From an uncultured SAR86 cluster bacterium (GTDB taxonomy: Bacteria > Pseudomonadota > Gammaproteobacteria > Magnimaribacterales > D2472): a stretch of DNA of 52,374 bases. Numbering within the stretch: position 1 is the stretch's first letter; the number at the start of each line of letters is the position of its first letter. The notes under the pieces were generated by a model. It did no database searches. It was not told where the DNA came from and worked only from the letters and a program-made list of their open reading frames with translations. Positions 24,924-33,070 of the stretch are shown piece by piece. The stretch lies in contig CACOWI010000009.1 in the NCBI GenBank assembly GCA_902630885.1, positions 1 to 52,374 of the forward strand, read 5' to 3'. Position numbers and translations under genes: made by a program.

Positions 24924-27527
24924 ATGACTGAAAATTCACATTCAAAATTTCCATCTGAAGCTGACATTGTTATTGTTGGTGTTGGAGGTATCGTTGGTTC
25001 TATGTTGGCTTATTGGTTGGCTGAGCTTGGGCAAAAAAATATTGTAGGGCTTGAAAAATCAACCATAATTCCATCGGATATTGCATCAACAGCTCATGCC
25101 TCTGATTTTGTATATAACACAACACACGATAAGTTAGGTTGTTGGACTACCGCGTTTAGTAGAAAGTTTTATGAGGATAACGGTTTCTTCTTGAAGAAAG
25201 GTGGACTTGAAATCTGCAGAAAAGGTGACGATGAGCGATGGGAAGAACTAAAACGAAAAGTTGCATCAGGAAAAGCATTTGGTACAAATGTTAGATTAAT
25301 ATCTGCTGCTGAGGCAGTTGAAAAATTTCCCTTACTTGAAGAAGATTCTATGATCGGTGCTATGTGGGATCCAGATGCAGGTCTTGTAGTTCCAAGATCG
25401 CAAGAAGTTGTCAACTTTGCTGTTGAAACTGCAAAAGAAAAAGGAGCATTAAAAACATTTACTAATACTCCTGCAACAGGATTTGAGACAGAAAATGGAA
25501 AAATTGTTGCAGTGAAAACTGATAAAGGAACTATAAAGACAGACAAAGTTGTAATTGCTTCAGGAATTTGGGGACCATTAATGGGTGATATGGCTGGTGT
25601 TGGTGTTCCACTGATGCCCGTTGAACATCCATTATTATTTTTCGGGCCATACGAAGAAATACAAGATACTGAAGAAATGCTTGTTTATCCCCTTCTAAGA
25701 GATCAAGGCAATTCAGCTTATGTTAGAGATACAGGAAAATTCCATGGTGGTATGCTCGAGTGGGGTTTTTATGAAGACAAAAATCCTAGATTAGTTGATC
25801 CTGAGGATATAGGTAATCCTGATAAAACCATGTTATCTGATTCAATGAGATATTTAGAGTTAGATGAGATCGCAGAGCCATTAGAAAAAGCTTTTGAAAC
25901 AACACCAATTCTTAGCGAATTAGGCTGGGACGAAAAAAGCTCATTCAACGGTCTTCTTTCTGTAACTGCTGATGCAGGTTCATTAATTGGTGAAAGTCCT
26001 GAGGTAAGAGGTTTTTGGTTGTGTGAAGCTGTTTGGGTGAAAGATGGTCCTGGTTGCGCCAGACTTTGTGCAGAGGCCATGGTTAATGGAAAAACTCAAG
26101 TAGACATGCATTCTTTTGATATCTCAAGATTCTACCCACATCAAAAAGAAAAAGAGTTTGTTAAAACAAGAGCGTTTGAAAACTCTCAAACTATATATAC
26201 ACCTGCTGTTCATCCTAGAGAGCCTTACATTACTCAAAGAGAAATGTTTGTAAGTCCATTTTATGAGAGAGAAAAAGAATTAGGTGGACACTTTGAAAAC
26301 GAAGTAGCTGGTTGGGAAAGAGCTTTAGCCTATATTAGCAATAGGGAAAAGCTTGATAATTATATTAAAGAAGTACCTTTACGAGAAAATGAGTGGGACA
26401 CGCGACATGTTCCATATGATGTTGCTAATGCTGAGCATCTTGCGATGAGTGATTCTGTTGGCATGATTAATTTATCTCATTTTCCAATAATGGATATAAA
26501 GGGTCCAGATGCTGAACGCATGCTGGAATACTTATCAGTAGCTAAGGTTGGTGGTAATACTCCTGAAGGTAAAGTTATTTACACAAACTTCTTAGATGAA
26601 GATGGTGGAGTACATGCAGATCTTACTATTTCACGATTAGGTGCTGATAGTTACAGAGTTGTAACAGGTGGTGCTGATGGAAATCGTGACTGGGTTACGT
26701 TAAGAAATTACAGAGACGATAATGGATTAGATGCAGACATAAATATCAGAACTCACGATATTGCAACTTTAGGTTTGTGGGGACCAAAAGCTGCTAGTGC
26801 TTTGGGAAATTTTATAGATCCTAATGAAATTGATATTAGTAATTTTCCATTTGTAACTGCAAAAAACTTAACTCTCAATTTATCAGGCGGTAAGAAAGTT
26901 GATGTTTGGGCGGCTCGAATCTCATATGTTGGCGAAAGCGGATGGGAAATATACTTTAATAATAATAAAGAAGATGGTTTAGCCCTATATGATTCGTTGC
27001 TTGAAGTTGGTGTTGTTCCAGTAGGAATTGAAACATATGCTAATAGCAGAAGACTTGAGAAAAGTTTCAGACTTCAAGGTGCAGATCTGGAAACAGAATA
27101 CACAGCCATTGAAGCAGCCATTCAAAGACCTCTTGTAAAAGAAGCTGATTTCCATGGTAAAGCAGCTCACCTTTCTCAAAGAGAAGAAGATCCATGTGCA
27201 ATTCTATGCACAATGACATTAGATGACCTCAATGTGTCTGGAAAAACAAGATACCCTGTTGGCATATCACCAATTATTGATCCTGCAACAGGTGAAGTAC
27301 CAATAGATAGCAAAGGCAGAAGGTCATACACAACTGGTATGTCTTATTGCCCATCTCTAAAGAAATTTGTAGTTATGGGCTATCTTCCAAAAGAAATTGC
27401 TGTCCAAGGAAAGTCACTATTAATCGAATACTTTAATGAAGGTGATGATGGTCTCTATCCTATGACTGTTCAAATAGTTGGCAAAGGATCTCTTTATGAC
27501 CCTAACAACGAAAGAGTTCGTGCTTAA
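24924..27527 (+). CDS. FAD-dependent dimethylglycine/sarcosine dehydrogenase-like protein with GcvT domain
   Basis: The 867-residue protein combines an N-terminal DAO/FAD oxidoreductase (Rossmann IVIVGVGGIVGSMLAYWL, about 15-35), an FAO_M middle domain, and C-terminal GCV_T plus GCV_T_C folate-binding domains (from about residue 470). In this family FAD is often bound covalently to a histidine, probably His in STAHASDF. It would oxidatively demethylate an N-methylated amine (dimethylglycine or sarcosine type) and pass one-carbon units to tetrahydrofolate. The neighbouring genes do not confirm the substrate. It stands alone between yggX and tRNA-Phe with its own 96-base leader. Confidence 0.88.
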   Translation: MTENSHSKFPSEADIVIVGVGGIVGSMLAYWLAELGQKNIVGLEKSTIIPSDIASTAHASDFVYNTTHDKLGCWTTAFSRKFYEDNGFFLKKGGLEICRKGDDERWEELKRKVASGKAFGTNVRLISAAEAVEKFPLLEEDSMIGAMWDPDAGLVVPRSQEVVNFAVETAKEKGALKTFTNTPATGFETENGKIVAVKTDKGTIKTDKVVIASGIWGPLMGDMAGVGVPLMPVEHPLLFFGPYEEIQDTEEMLVYPLLRDQGNSAYVRDTGKFHGGMLEWGFYEDKNPRLVDPEDIGNPDKTMLSDSMRYLELDEIAEPLEKAFETTPILSELGWDEKSSFNGLLSVTADAGSLIGESPEVRGFWLCEAVWVKDGPGCARLCAEAMVNGKTQVDMHSFDISRFYPHQKEKEFVKTRAFENSQTIYTPAVHPREPYITQREMFVSPFYEREKELGGHFENEVAGWERALAYISNREKLDNYIKEVPLRENEWDTRHVPYDVANAEHLAMSDSVGMINLSHFPIMDIKGPDAERMLEYLSVAKVGGNTPEGKVIYTNFLDEDGGVHADLTISRLGADSYRVVTGGADGNRDWVTLRNYRDDNGLDADINIRTHDIATLGLWGPKAASALGNFIDPNEIDISNFPFVTAKNLTLNLSGGKKVDVWAARISYVGESGWEIYFNNNKEDGLALYDSLLEVGVVPVGIETYANSRRLEKSFRLQGADLETEYTAIEAAIQRPLVKEADFHGKAAHLSQREEDPCAILCTMTLDDLNVSGKTRYPVGISPIIDPATGEVPIDSKGRRSYTTGMSYCPSLKKFVVMGYLPKEIAVQGKSLLIEYFNEGDDGLYPMTVQIVGKGSLYDPNNERVRA

Positions 27528-27540
27528 CTAGTTAGACTTA

Positions 27541-27569
27541 ATGACAACAGTTGTAAACTTGCCTATAAT
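27541..27569 (+). promoter_or_regulatory. Promoter of tRNA-Phe
   Basis: ATGACA (27541-27546) and a perfect TATAAT (27564-27569) are spaced by 17 bases, and transcription would start about 9 bases before the mature tRNA. This is a near-consensus sigma-70 promoter in the 58-base gap after the dehydrogenase gene. Confidence 0.8.
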
Positions 27570-27585
27570 CCAAAGTTCATTTTAA

Positions 27586-27661
27586 GCCCAGATAGCTCAG
27601 TTGGTAGAGCAAAGGACTGAAAATCCTTGTGTCGGTGGTTCGATCCCACCTCTGGGCACCA
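27586..27661 (+). tRNA. tRNA-Phe (anticodon GAA)
   Basis: The 76-base gene folds as a cloverleaf: acceptor GCCCAGA pairing with TCTGGGC, D arm with GCTC, anticodon stem AAGGA/TCCTT around loop CTGAAAA (anticodon GAA at 27619-27621), T arm GGTGGTTCGATCCCACC. CCA is encoded at 27659-27661. It directly precedes the accessory island, a common integration position, but I see no repeat of its 3' end downstream in the window. Confidence 0.97.
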
Positions 27662-27690
27662 CTCTATATATCCTTTTGAATTATAGAAAT

Positions 27691-27705
27691 TCTCAAATTA
27701 TGAGA
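27691..27705. promoter_or_regulatory. Short inverted repeat before the methyltransferase gene
   Basis: TCTCA and TGAGA flank AATTA, ending 10 bases before the methyltransferase ATG. Restriction-modification genes are often controlled at such operators, but the arms are only 5 bases and chance cannot be excluded. Confidence 0.25.
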
Positions 27706-27715
27706 TAATTAACCT

Positions 27716-28921
27716 ATGCCCTCAAAAAGAAAAAAACCAAGCGTAGTAGGATTATTTTCTGGCTGTGGAGGACTTGATTTGGGCTTTAAGCAAGCTGGTT
27801 TTGATATTCTTTGGGCTAACGATTTTGATGCTGACAGCGTTAAAACATATAAAGAAAATATTGGCGATCATATTGTTCTTGGAGATATCACCAAGATACC
27901 TAACAAAGAAATTCCTTCAAATTTTGATGTTCTTCTTGGAGGCTTTCCATGCCAAGGTTTCAGCGTTGCAAATGTAAAAAGAAGTATGAAAGATAAAAGA
28001 AATTTTCTTTATTTGGAGATGTTAAGAGTAATTAAAAATAAGAAACCAAAGTTTTTTGTTGCTGAAAACGTTAAAGGACTTTTATCAATGGAAAAAGGCG
28101 CTGTTATAGAAATGATTGTTAAAGATTTTGAGAAAATTGGATATAAGGTTGATTATAGATTATTAACAGCAAGCGATTACGGAGTTCCTCAACATAGACA
28201 AAGAGTATTCATTATTGGAAATAGAATAGGTAAAGAAAACCCCTATCCAAAGATGACTCATGGATTAAAAAATGATTTATTTAATCCAAAGTTAGAGCCC
28301 TATATATCGACTAAAGATGCTATTGGCCATCTTGCATCCGTTAGAACCAGAGATAAACCCTTTAGACACAAAAACGTGACTATATATAATCACGTTGCAC
28401 GAATGAATGTCAGTGACAAATTTTGGGGGAGGAAACATGACGTTAACCAATTTGACATATGTGATTACCTAAAAAAATGGCGGGAAGGAAGCGGTTGGTC
28501 AACAAAAAAAATTGATGAGCATTTTGGATATGCTCATACTGCGGGTCATTGGTTTAGAAAAGATAATAACTCTGGATCTATTCCAAATCCTGATGATTGG
28601 CGAGAACTTAAAAAACTTCTAAAATTTGATAATAAGTACGATAAACAAGTTACCGAACTTGAAGAAAAAACTATAGTCTTTGAACAGTCTTTAAGAATTA
28701 GTAATTGGGAAGAACCTAGCGATACTATTACTGCAACGGGACCTGAAATTCATCCAAATAAAAAGAGAAGATTGAGCGTAAGAGAATGTGCAATTCTTCA
28801 GACCTTCCCAGATGATTTTATCTTTCATGGCGCTATAGGAAGTATGTATAAGCAAATAGGTAATGCAGTCGCAGTAGATTTGGCATATCAAGTTGCTAAA
28901 TTGATTAAGAAAAGTTTGTGA
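27716..28921 (+). CDS. DNA (cytosine-5)-methyltransferase, type II R-M
   Basis: Methylates cytosine C5 in a specific site. Ordered motifs: I (LFSGCGGLDLG, about 13-23), IV (GGFPCQGFS, nucleophile Cys79), VI (ENVKG, about 117), VIII (QHRQRVFIIG, about 159) and X (IGNAVAV near the C-terminus). The target-recognition region between VIII and IX (about 185-340) is large, so recognition could be 5-6 bases; the site cannot be read from sequence. It starts 54 bases after tRNA-Phe and ends flush against the convergent gene below, the common layout of a methyltransferase with its restriction enzyme. Confidence 0.94.
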   Translation: MPSKRKKPSVVGLFSGCGGLDLGFKQAGFDILWANDFDADSVKTYKENIGDHIVLGDITKIPNKEIPSNFDVLLGGFPCQGFSVANVKRSMKDKRNFLYLEMLRVIKNKKPKFFVAENVKGLLSMEKGAVIEMIVKDFEKIGYKVDYRLLTASDYGVPQHRQRVFIIGNRIGKENPYPKMTHGLKNDLFNPKLEPYISTKDAIGHLASVRTRDKPFRHKNVTIYNHVARMNVSDKFWGRKHDVNQFDICDYLKKWREGSGWSTKKIDEHFGYAHTAGHWFRKDNNSGSIPNPDDWRELKKLLKFDNKYDKQVTELEEKTIVFEQSLRISNWEEPSDTITATGPEIHPNKKRRLSVRECAILQTFPDDFIFHGAIGSMYKQIGNAVAVDLAYQVAKLIKKSL

Positions 28922-29866
28922 TTAAATTTGCCATGTATTCACAGCATCCCATGTATTACTCTTTGAGTCATACCTTGTTTTTAAATTACTAAATTGTATT
29001 CTACAAGTTTGAGCTGATAACGTACGTCTGTATTCTTTAGGTTTATCTGTTGGATATGGAAGCCAAGTTTCATTATTATTTGGAACATACCAGCCCACTC
29101 TATCTCCAACCTCTACTTTAAACGAATTATTTGAGAATGTATGACTAAGGGGTAATGTATGGAATATATCATTTCCACCTAGAGGATTAGGTATCTTTTC
29201 ATAATTATAAGTTTTTGCACCTTTTATGCCTAAATCATTATTGAATAAATTTGATAAATCTCCGTTAGGTATGCATATAAACTTCACGTTTGGTTCTTCT
29301 TCATTCCTAAACCAACTAAAACTAGTTCCATTATCAAAATATTTGTACATAATAAAAAAAGTAAGAATAGGTTTTTTTGTTGATGGATCAATTGGTGGAA
29401 TAGCAAAGTTAATGGGCATCCCAGGGTAAGTATTTGAGCTACTAAGAGCATTGCCAAATCCTTTATGATTGAATGATGCCTGGTTGGGACTAAAAAACAA
29501 ACTCCTAAAATCTCCTTTATTGCCGGTTTCAGAAACTGTTTTTGAATCGATATTTATAATTGCATCGTTAGTTTCAAAAGCAATATCGCTACTTATAGGT
29601 GAAACATAAATTTTTGAAAAATGTTGGTAATTTGCATAGCAATAATTTGCAATTAATCTTTGAACGGCTAATTTAACTTTATTTGGACTTTTCCATGCAC
29701 CGAATAACGAATAATTTGATTGTATCCATTTTTCAATACCTAGGAGACTTTTGTTATATGTTTGATCTGTCTTAAATTCATTCAATAAATCATCATAGTA
29801 GAACTGTTCAATATCTGAAATATGAATCTCATTATTTTGCGTTGGTGCTAAAGCTTGTGCTGACAT
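28922..29866 (-). CDS. Probable type II restriction endonuclease (PD-(D/E)XK)
   Basis: I do not recognise a named family. The 314-residue protein has no signal peptide or membrane segment. It has a convincing nuclease core: SSDIAFETNDAIINIDSKT (residues 92-110) gives Asp94, a hydrophobic strand, then Asp107-x-Lys109, the PD-x(n)-(D/E)xK pattern. It lies tail to tail with zero gap against a C5 methyltransferase, which supports the role of cognate restriction enzyme. The C-terminal half, rich in aromatic and asparagine residues, may read DNA. Alternatives: a degenerate or unrelated nuclease. Confidence 0.72.
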   Translation of the reverse strand: MSAQALAPTQNNEIHISDIEQFYYDDLLNEFKTDQTYNKSLLGIEKWIQSNYSLFGAWKSPNKVKLAVQRLIANYCYANYQHFSKIYVSPISSDIAFETNDAIINIDSKTVSETGNKGDFRSLFFSPNQASFNHKGFGNALSSSNTYPGMPINFAIPPIDPSTKKPILTFFIMYKYFDNGTSFSWFRNEEEPNVKFICIPNGDLSNLFNNDLGIKGAKTYNYEKIPNPLGGNDIFHTLPLSHTFSNNSFKVEVGDRVGWYVPNNNETWLPYPTDKPKEYRRTLSAQTCRIQFSNLKTRYDSKSNTWDAVNTWQI

Positions 29867-29915
29867 TACAAAAAATATAATAACATTTTTTGAAAGACTA
29901 TTAATTTAAGGACAA

Positions 29916-29934
29916 TGGCGGCATTTAGCCGCCA
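29916..29934 (-). terminator. GC-rich hairpin after the 85-residue gene
   Basis: A perfect 7-base stem (TGGCGGC/GCCGCCA) with a 5-base loop lies 6 bases past the stop of the minus-strand gene ending at 29940 and about 50 bases before the restriction gene start. There is no clear T-run, so it may be a weak terminator or 3'-end stabiliser. Confidence 0.45.
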
Positions 29935-29939
29935 AATGA

Positions 29940-30197
29940 TTAGTTAAGGCCTGATCTTCTTCTTTCGGTCATTGAATCAAGCAGTGAAGTAATTTGTTCA
30001 ACTGCTATGAAAATGTCTTCAGAATTAACTTCAGCCTTATGATTTGGAATTGCAAGCCTTAAAAGAAGCTCTGATATTGGCATAACATTACTTCTCTTTC
30101 CATCAATAAATCCACAAAGTTTTTGTGAGATGAAAGCTAGTCCATCAACTAGCGCTTCTTCTGGTTTAATTTCAAATCTTTTGTTTTTATCTTCCAT
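29940..30197 (-). CDS. Small conserved-looking hypothetical protein (85 residues)
   Basis: Not recognised. I start at the ATG at 30197, which has a strong AAGGAG five bases upstream, and not at the TTG-like start 21 bases earlier. The product is soluble and helical, with a lysine-rich start (EDKNKRFEIKPEEAL), a hydrophobic middle and a C-terminal RRRSGLN tail. Its ribosome site begins in the stop codon of the 53-residue gene upstream, so the two form an operon. It sits in the accessory block, divergent from the AlbA_2 gene. Possible roles include antitoxin or regulator, but nothing proves one. Confidence 0.6.
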   Translation of the reverse strand: MEDKNKRFEIKPEEALVDGLAFISQKLCGFIDGKRSNVMPISELLLRLAIPNHKAEVNSEDIFIAVEQITSLLDSMTERRRSGLN

Positions 30198-30205
30198 AAA
30201 ACTCC

Positions 30206-30367
30206 TTATAAGTGCCACATAAATGCAGCAAAATTAATATAATTTTGTTTGATTCGTTCGTCGTTATTCTTTATTCGGTCATGGATTGCTGAGTTATACT
30301 TTGGCTGCTTACCAGGGCAGTCTTTGGTTGTAATTTCTACGAACTCAGTTCTGTTAAATGTTATCAT
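30206..30367 (-). CDS. Small hypothetical protein (53 residues)
   Basis: An ATG at 30367 opens 53 codons ending in TAA at 30206. The product begins MITFNRTEFVEITTKDCPG and ends INFAAFMWHL. It has a charged middle (RIKNNDERIKQN) and one cysteine. Support comes from its neighbours: the stop codon forms part of the AAGGAG ribosome site of the next gene (TAAGGAG), which is tight coupling seen in real operons. It fills what would otherwise be a 170-base gap. No family recognised. The start is only 25 bases from the divergent AlbA_2 gene start. Confidence 0.55.
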   Translation of the reverse strand: MITFNRTEFVEITTKDCPGKQPKYNSAIHDRIKNNDERIKQNYINFAAFMWHL

Positions 30368-30392
30368 CTATTGCTAGCAAAAATAAATAAAT

Positions 30393-31658
30393 ATGTGGTT
30401 TTTAAAAAGAAAAAAAACAAATTATAAAAATACAGGTAAAAAATGGACTGATAAAGAAGAATCAATTCTTCTAGAAGGAATGAGAGCCGAGGCAACATCA
30501 GAAGAGATAAGTAAAATATTACAAAGAGAACCATCTGCAATAGCAGCCAAATATAATCAAATAAATAAAAAAAGAAGATCCGGTAGTTGGAGTGAGGAAG
30601 AAACAAAATTACTTATTGCTCTTTGGAATGATGGAGCGTCACTTGAGTCTATTGGTCAATCACTAAATCGAAAGAGAAATTCAATACTTGGTCGTTTAAA
30701 TTCTTTGTCATCTTGGGGATATCCAGGAAAAATAAAACAAAACTTAAGCATTGGCAAAACTTCCAATAATTCAGAGATAATATTTGACATGGATGAGGCT
30801 ATTTTAAACTTCCAAAATAGAAATTTTACTCCATCATTAAAACTATCTGACATTGATAAAGATAGCTTTGGAAATACGATCTTAAAAGATGAGACAACAT
30901 CTTCACCTAAAGATAAGATAAAAGAATATGCACTAAAAGGATATGAAATTGAACATATTGCAGAACAAACTAACCTCAGCGCTAAGAATGTTGAAGAAGT
31001 TATGGATGAAATAAAAATATGGGATAAATACGATTCAATTATGCTTAAAAAAGCCGAAGATAGATGGGGTAGACAGCCAAAAAAAGGAAATGAAAAAAGT
31101 ATATTTGATGAACTTATGATAAAAAGAGAGCAAGAAGAAAATAAAGCAAAGGATTACGTCAGACGACTAATATCTTCTCCTGAGGGTACTCAGACTGAAT
31201 TTAAAGAAACATTTTGGCGATGTACAAGAACAAAAGAAAATAATAATAAAGATGTCATTCACTCTTCTATGAAGAATATAAATGCTTTCTTTAATACAAA
31301 AGGTGGGGATTTAGTTATTGGTGTAAGAGATTATGATCGGGATGTTGTTGGCATAACCTTTGACGGATACAAAGATGACGAGACATATACAAGAAGAATA
31401 AGAGATAGAATAAAAAACTCAATGAAAGGTAAGTTCTCACATTTATTTAATATAACTATTGTTGAAATAAAAAAACAAAAGTTATGCCTAATTACAGTTG
31501 AAGCCTCAGATGAGCCCATCTTTCTTCATGATAAAAAATATAAAGATAGGGAACTATTTTATGTCAGAGAAGGAGATAGTGCTGTCTTATATGATGGGAG
31601 GAATATGATAAATTATATTCAAAATACTTTTAGTTCAAATAATGATAAAAATAAGTAG
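30393..31658 (+). CDS. Tandem HTH (GcrA/Myb-like) - Schlafen AlbA_2 domain protein
   Basis: The 421-residue protein has two similar N-terminal HTH units, WTDKEESILLEGMRAEAT (about 18-57) and WSEEETKLLIALWNDGAS (about 66-105). The second ends RNSILGRLNSL, close to the GcrA/SANT pattern. A third HTH-like stretch (about 174-208) precedes a charged linker. Residues 257-410 form a Schlafen AlbA_2 domain: GTQTEFKETFW, NINAFFNTKGGDLVIGVRD, GI, and REGDSAVLY. AlbA_2 domains occur in transcription regulators and in nucleases acting on RNA or DNA. Its end overlaps the next gene by 17 bases. Probable role: DNA-binding effector or sensor of a defence unit (inference). Confidence 0.8.
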   Translation: MWFLKRKKTNYKNTGKKWTDKEESILLEGMRAEATSEEISKILQREPSAIAAKYNQINKKRRSGSWSEEETKLLIALWNDGASLESIGQSLNRKRNSILGRLNSLSSWGYPGKIKQNLSIGKTSNNSEIIFDMDEAILNFQNRNFTPSLKLSDIDKDSFGNTILKDETTSSPKDKIKEYALKGYEIEHIAEQTNLSAKNVEEVMDEIKIWDKYDSIMLKKAEDRWGRQPKKGNEKSIFDELMIKREQEENKAKDYVRRLISSPEGTQTEFKETFWRCTRTKENNNKDVIHSSMKNINAFFNTKGGDLVIGVRDYDRDVVGITFDGYKDDETYTRRIRDRIKNSMKGKFSHLFNITIVEIKKQKLCLITVEASDEPIFLHDKKYKDRELFYVREGDSAVLYDGRNMINYIQNTFSSNNDKNK

Positions 31659-32361
31659 AACTAGCGTAGAAAAATATATTAATTGCAAGAGATGTTGTGT
31701 TTTAGAAGTTAAATATAAAATCAGGCCTCGTTCTCTTCCTTTTACTCTGAACATTGGTATCGATAATCTTTGTAAGAATGAATTTGATCATTATCGAGAA
31801 AAACAAGAACCCCACCCTCTTTTTGAAAAACACAATATAGATGCCGTTCCCTTTAAACATCCAGATATAGATGAATGGAGAAGTAATTTCAAAGGTATTA
31901 GATATATATCTGAAGAACATCAATATAATTTTGGCGGTGCGATCGATGATGTTTGGGAGAAACCTAACGGACAATTAATTATTTCGGATGTAAAAACGAC
32001 TGCAAAAAATGAGTTTGATTGGGAAGATACATATAACAAATATGATTACGCAAAAGGTTATCAACGTCAGTTAGAAATGTATCAATGGTTATTTAAGATG
32101 AATGGTTATGATGTAGCGCCTGAGGCATATATCATCTATTACAACGGCAAAAAAAATGAACCTTTCTTTGATAAGAAGTTAGAATTTGATGAGTATGTAA
32201 TTAAGCTCGATTGCTCTACTGATTGGGTAGAGGAAAAAGTCATTGCCACAGCAAATTTAATCCGCTCTGATGAATTTCCAAAACCATCAAGTACATGTGA
32301 AAACTGTAATTATTTGAAAAAAAGATGGGAGCTCTCACAAAAAATAAATAATGAAAGATAA
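31642..32361 (+). CDS. PD-(D/E)XK nuclease, Cas4/RecB-like
   Basis: A 239-residue nuclease of the PDDEXK_1/RecB family. Motifs appear in order: SRTSVEKYINCKRCC (cysteines 15, 18, 19), GGAIDDVW (Asp102), ISDVKTT (Asp116, Lys118) and YQRQLEMYQWL (the Q-x-x-x-Y helix). CENC (219-222) lies near the C-terminus. N-terminal plus C-terminal cysteines are the layout of the iron-sulfur cluster in Cas4 and AddB, though here one C-terminal cysteine of the usual three is not evident. No CRISPR array or cas genes are in the window. It overlaps both neighbours, so it belongs to one operon with the AlbA_2 gene. Confidence 0.82.
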   Translation: MIKISRTSVEKYINCKRCCVLEVKYKIRPRSLPFTLNIGIDNLCKNEFDHYREKQEPHPLFEKHNIDAVPFKHPDIDEWRSNFKGIRYISEEHQYNFGGAIDDVWEKPNGQLIISDVKTTAKNEFDWEDTYNKYDYAKGYQRQLEMYQWLFKMNGYDVAPEAYIIYYNGKKNEPFFDKKLEFDEYVIKLDCSTDWVEEKVIATANLIRSDEFPKPSSTCENCNYLKKRWELSQKINNER

Positions 32362-32611
32362 GCTCTTCTTTTTATTATTGAGAATACTTAGAAAAATTCC
32401 ACTTATAAGGAATATTGATTTTATTGATAGTTTTTTAATGGAAAGGGTTGGAGAGCTTGAAGATGATTCAGAGGTTCTCTGGATATCTGATCCTCATACA
32501 AATATTCACTTTTGGAAAGAAAATGGCAAATTTTATACCAGTAAAGAATTTCATCTTTCTAAAGGAGGTCTTGAAGAGGATTTTGAAGAGTGGTCAAAAA
32601 AAAGTAGATAG
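32351..32611 (+). CDS. Small hypothetical protein (86 residues) in the nuclease operon
   Basis: Not recognised. The N-terminus (KLFFLLLRILRKIPLIRN) is hydrophobic and basic, compatible with an amphipathic or membrane-associated helix. The rest is acidic and aromatic-rich (VLWISDPHTNIHFWKENGKFYTS). It overlaps the nuclease gene by 11 bases, which argues it is translated with it. It could be a membrane-acting partner or an immunity factor; both are guesses. Confidence 0.6.
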   Translation: MKDKLFFLLLRILRKIPLIRNIDFIDSFLMERVGELEDDSEVLWISDPHTNIHFWKENGKFYTSKEFHLSKGGLEEDFEEWSKKSR

Positions 32612-32659
32612 TATTTCTGAATAAGCTATTTCAAAATTCATACAGAAGTGTATATTTGA

Positions 32660-33064
32660 ATGATGTCTAATGTCGTGAGTATTTTTGGTGAAACCGTAAA
32701 CCCTAAAGCCAAAGATTTCGAAAAATTAATAAATGAAGAGATTAAAGAAAGCCTTGAACACTTTCGAGGCCTAATGAAAACTCTTATATTTGAAGATAAA
32801 AGATCATTAAGAAAAAAACCTCATTTAAATTCAAAAGCTGTTACAACCGACTTTATGGTTTTACATATGATTAATGTAGAATTAATTGAATCAATGTTTG
32901 AAGAATACCTATTAGATTATGGTAAAACGAAGTACATTAAGTCAAAAAAGGCATATTTTTATAGCAGAGTTATGCCCTTCTTTGATAAAAATCTTCAAGA
33001 CTATGATCATTTAATAGACATGAATCTATGCACCAAAAAATTTAATGATTTTTGGCGACGTTAA
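32660..33064 (+). CDS. Hypothetical protein (134 residues)
   Basis: Not recognised. It is a soluble, largely helical protein: an acidic/basic N-terminal half (EKLINEEIKESLEHFRGLM) is followed by VTTDFMVLHMINVELIESMFEEYLLDYG and a lysine/aromatic-rich end. Two ATGs at 32660 and 32663 are possible starts. A 48-base gap separates it from the 86-residue gene, so it may be the fourth gene of the same unit. It ends 6 bases from a convergent small gene. Confidence 0.6.
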   Translation: MMSNVVSIFGETVNPKAKDFEKLINEEIKESLEHFRGLMKTLIFEDKRSLRKKPHLNSKAVTTDFMVLHMINVELIESMFEEYLLDYGKTKYIKSKKAYFYSRVMPFFDKNLQDYDHLIDMNLCTKKFNDFWRR

Positions 33065-33070
33065 AAAAAA

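Noticed and set aside
29915-29947. A tiny ORF starting in the GC-rich hairpin
   Set aside because: The hairpin explains the sequence; ten codons without a ribosome site are not credible.
31642-32361. A CRISPR adaptation module, because the nuclease resembles Cas4
   Set aside because: No repeats, cas1, cas2 or effector genes are in the window, so only the fold is claimed.
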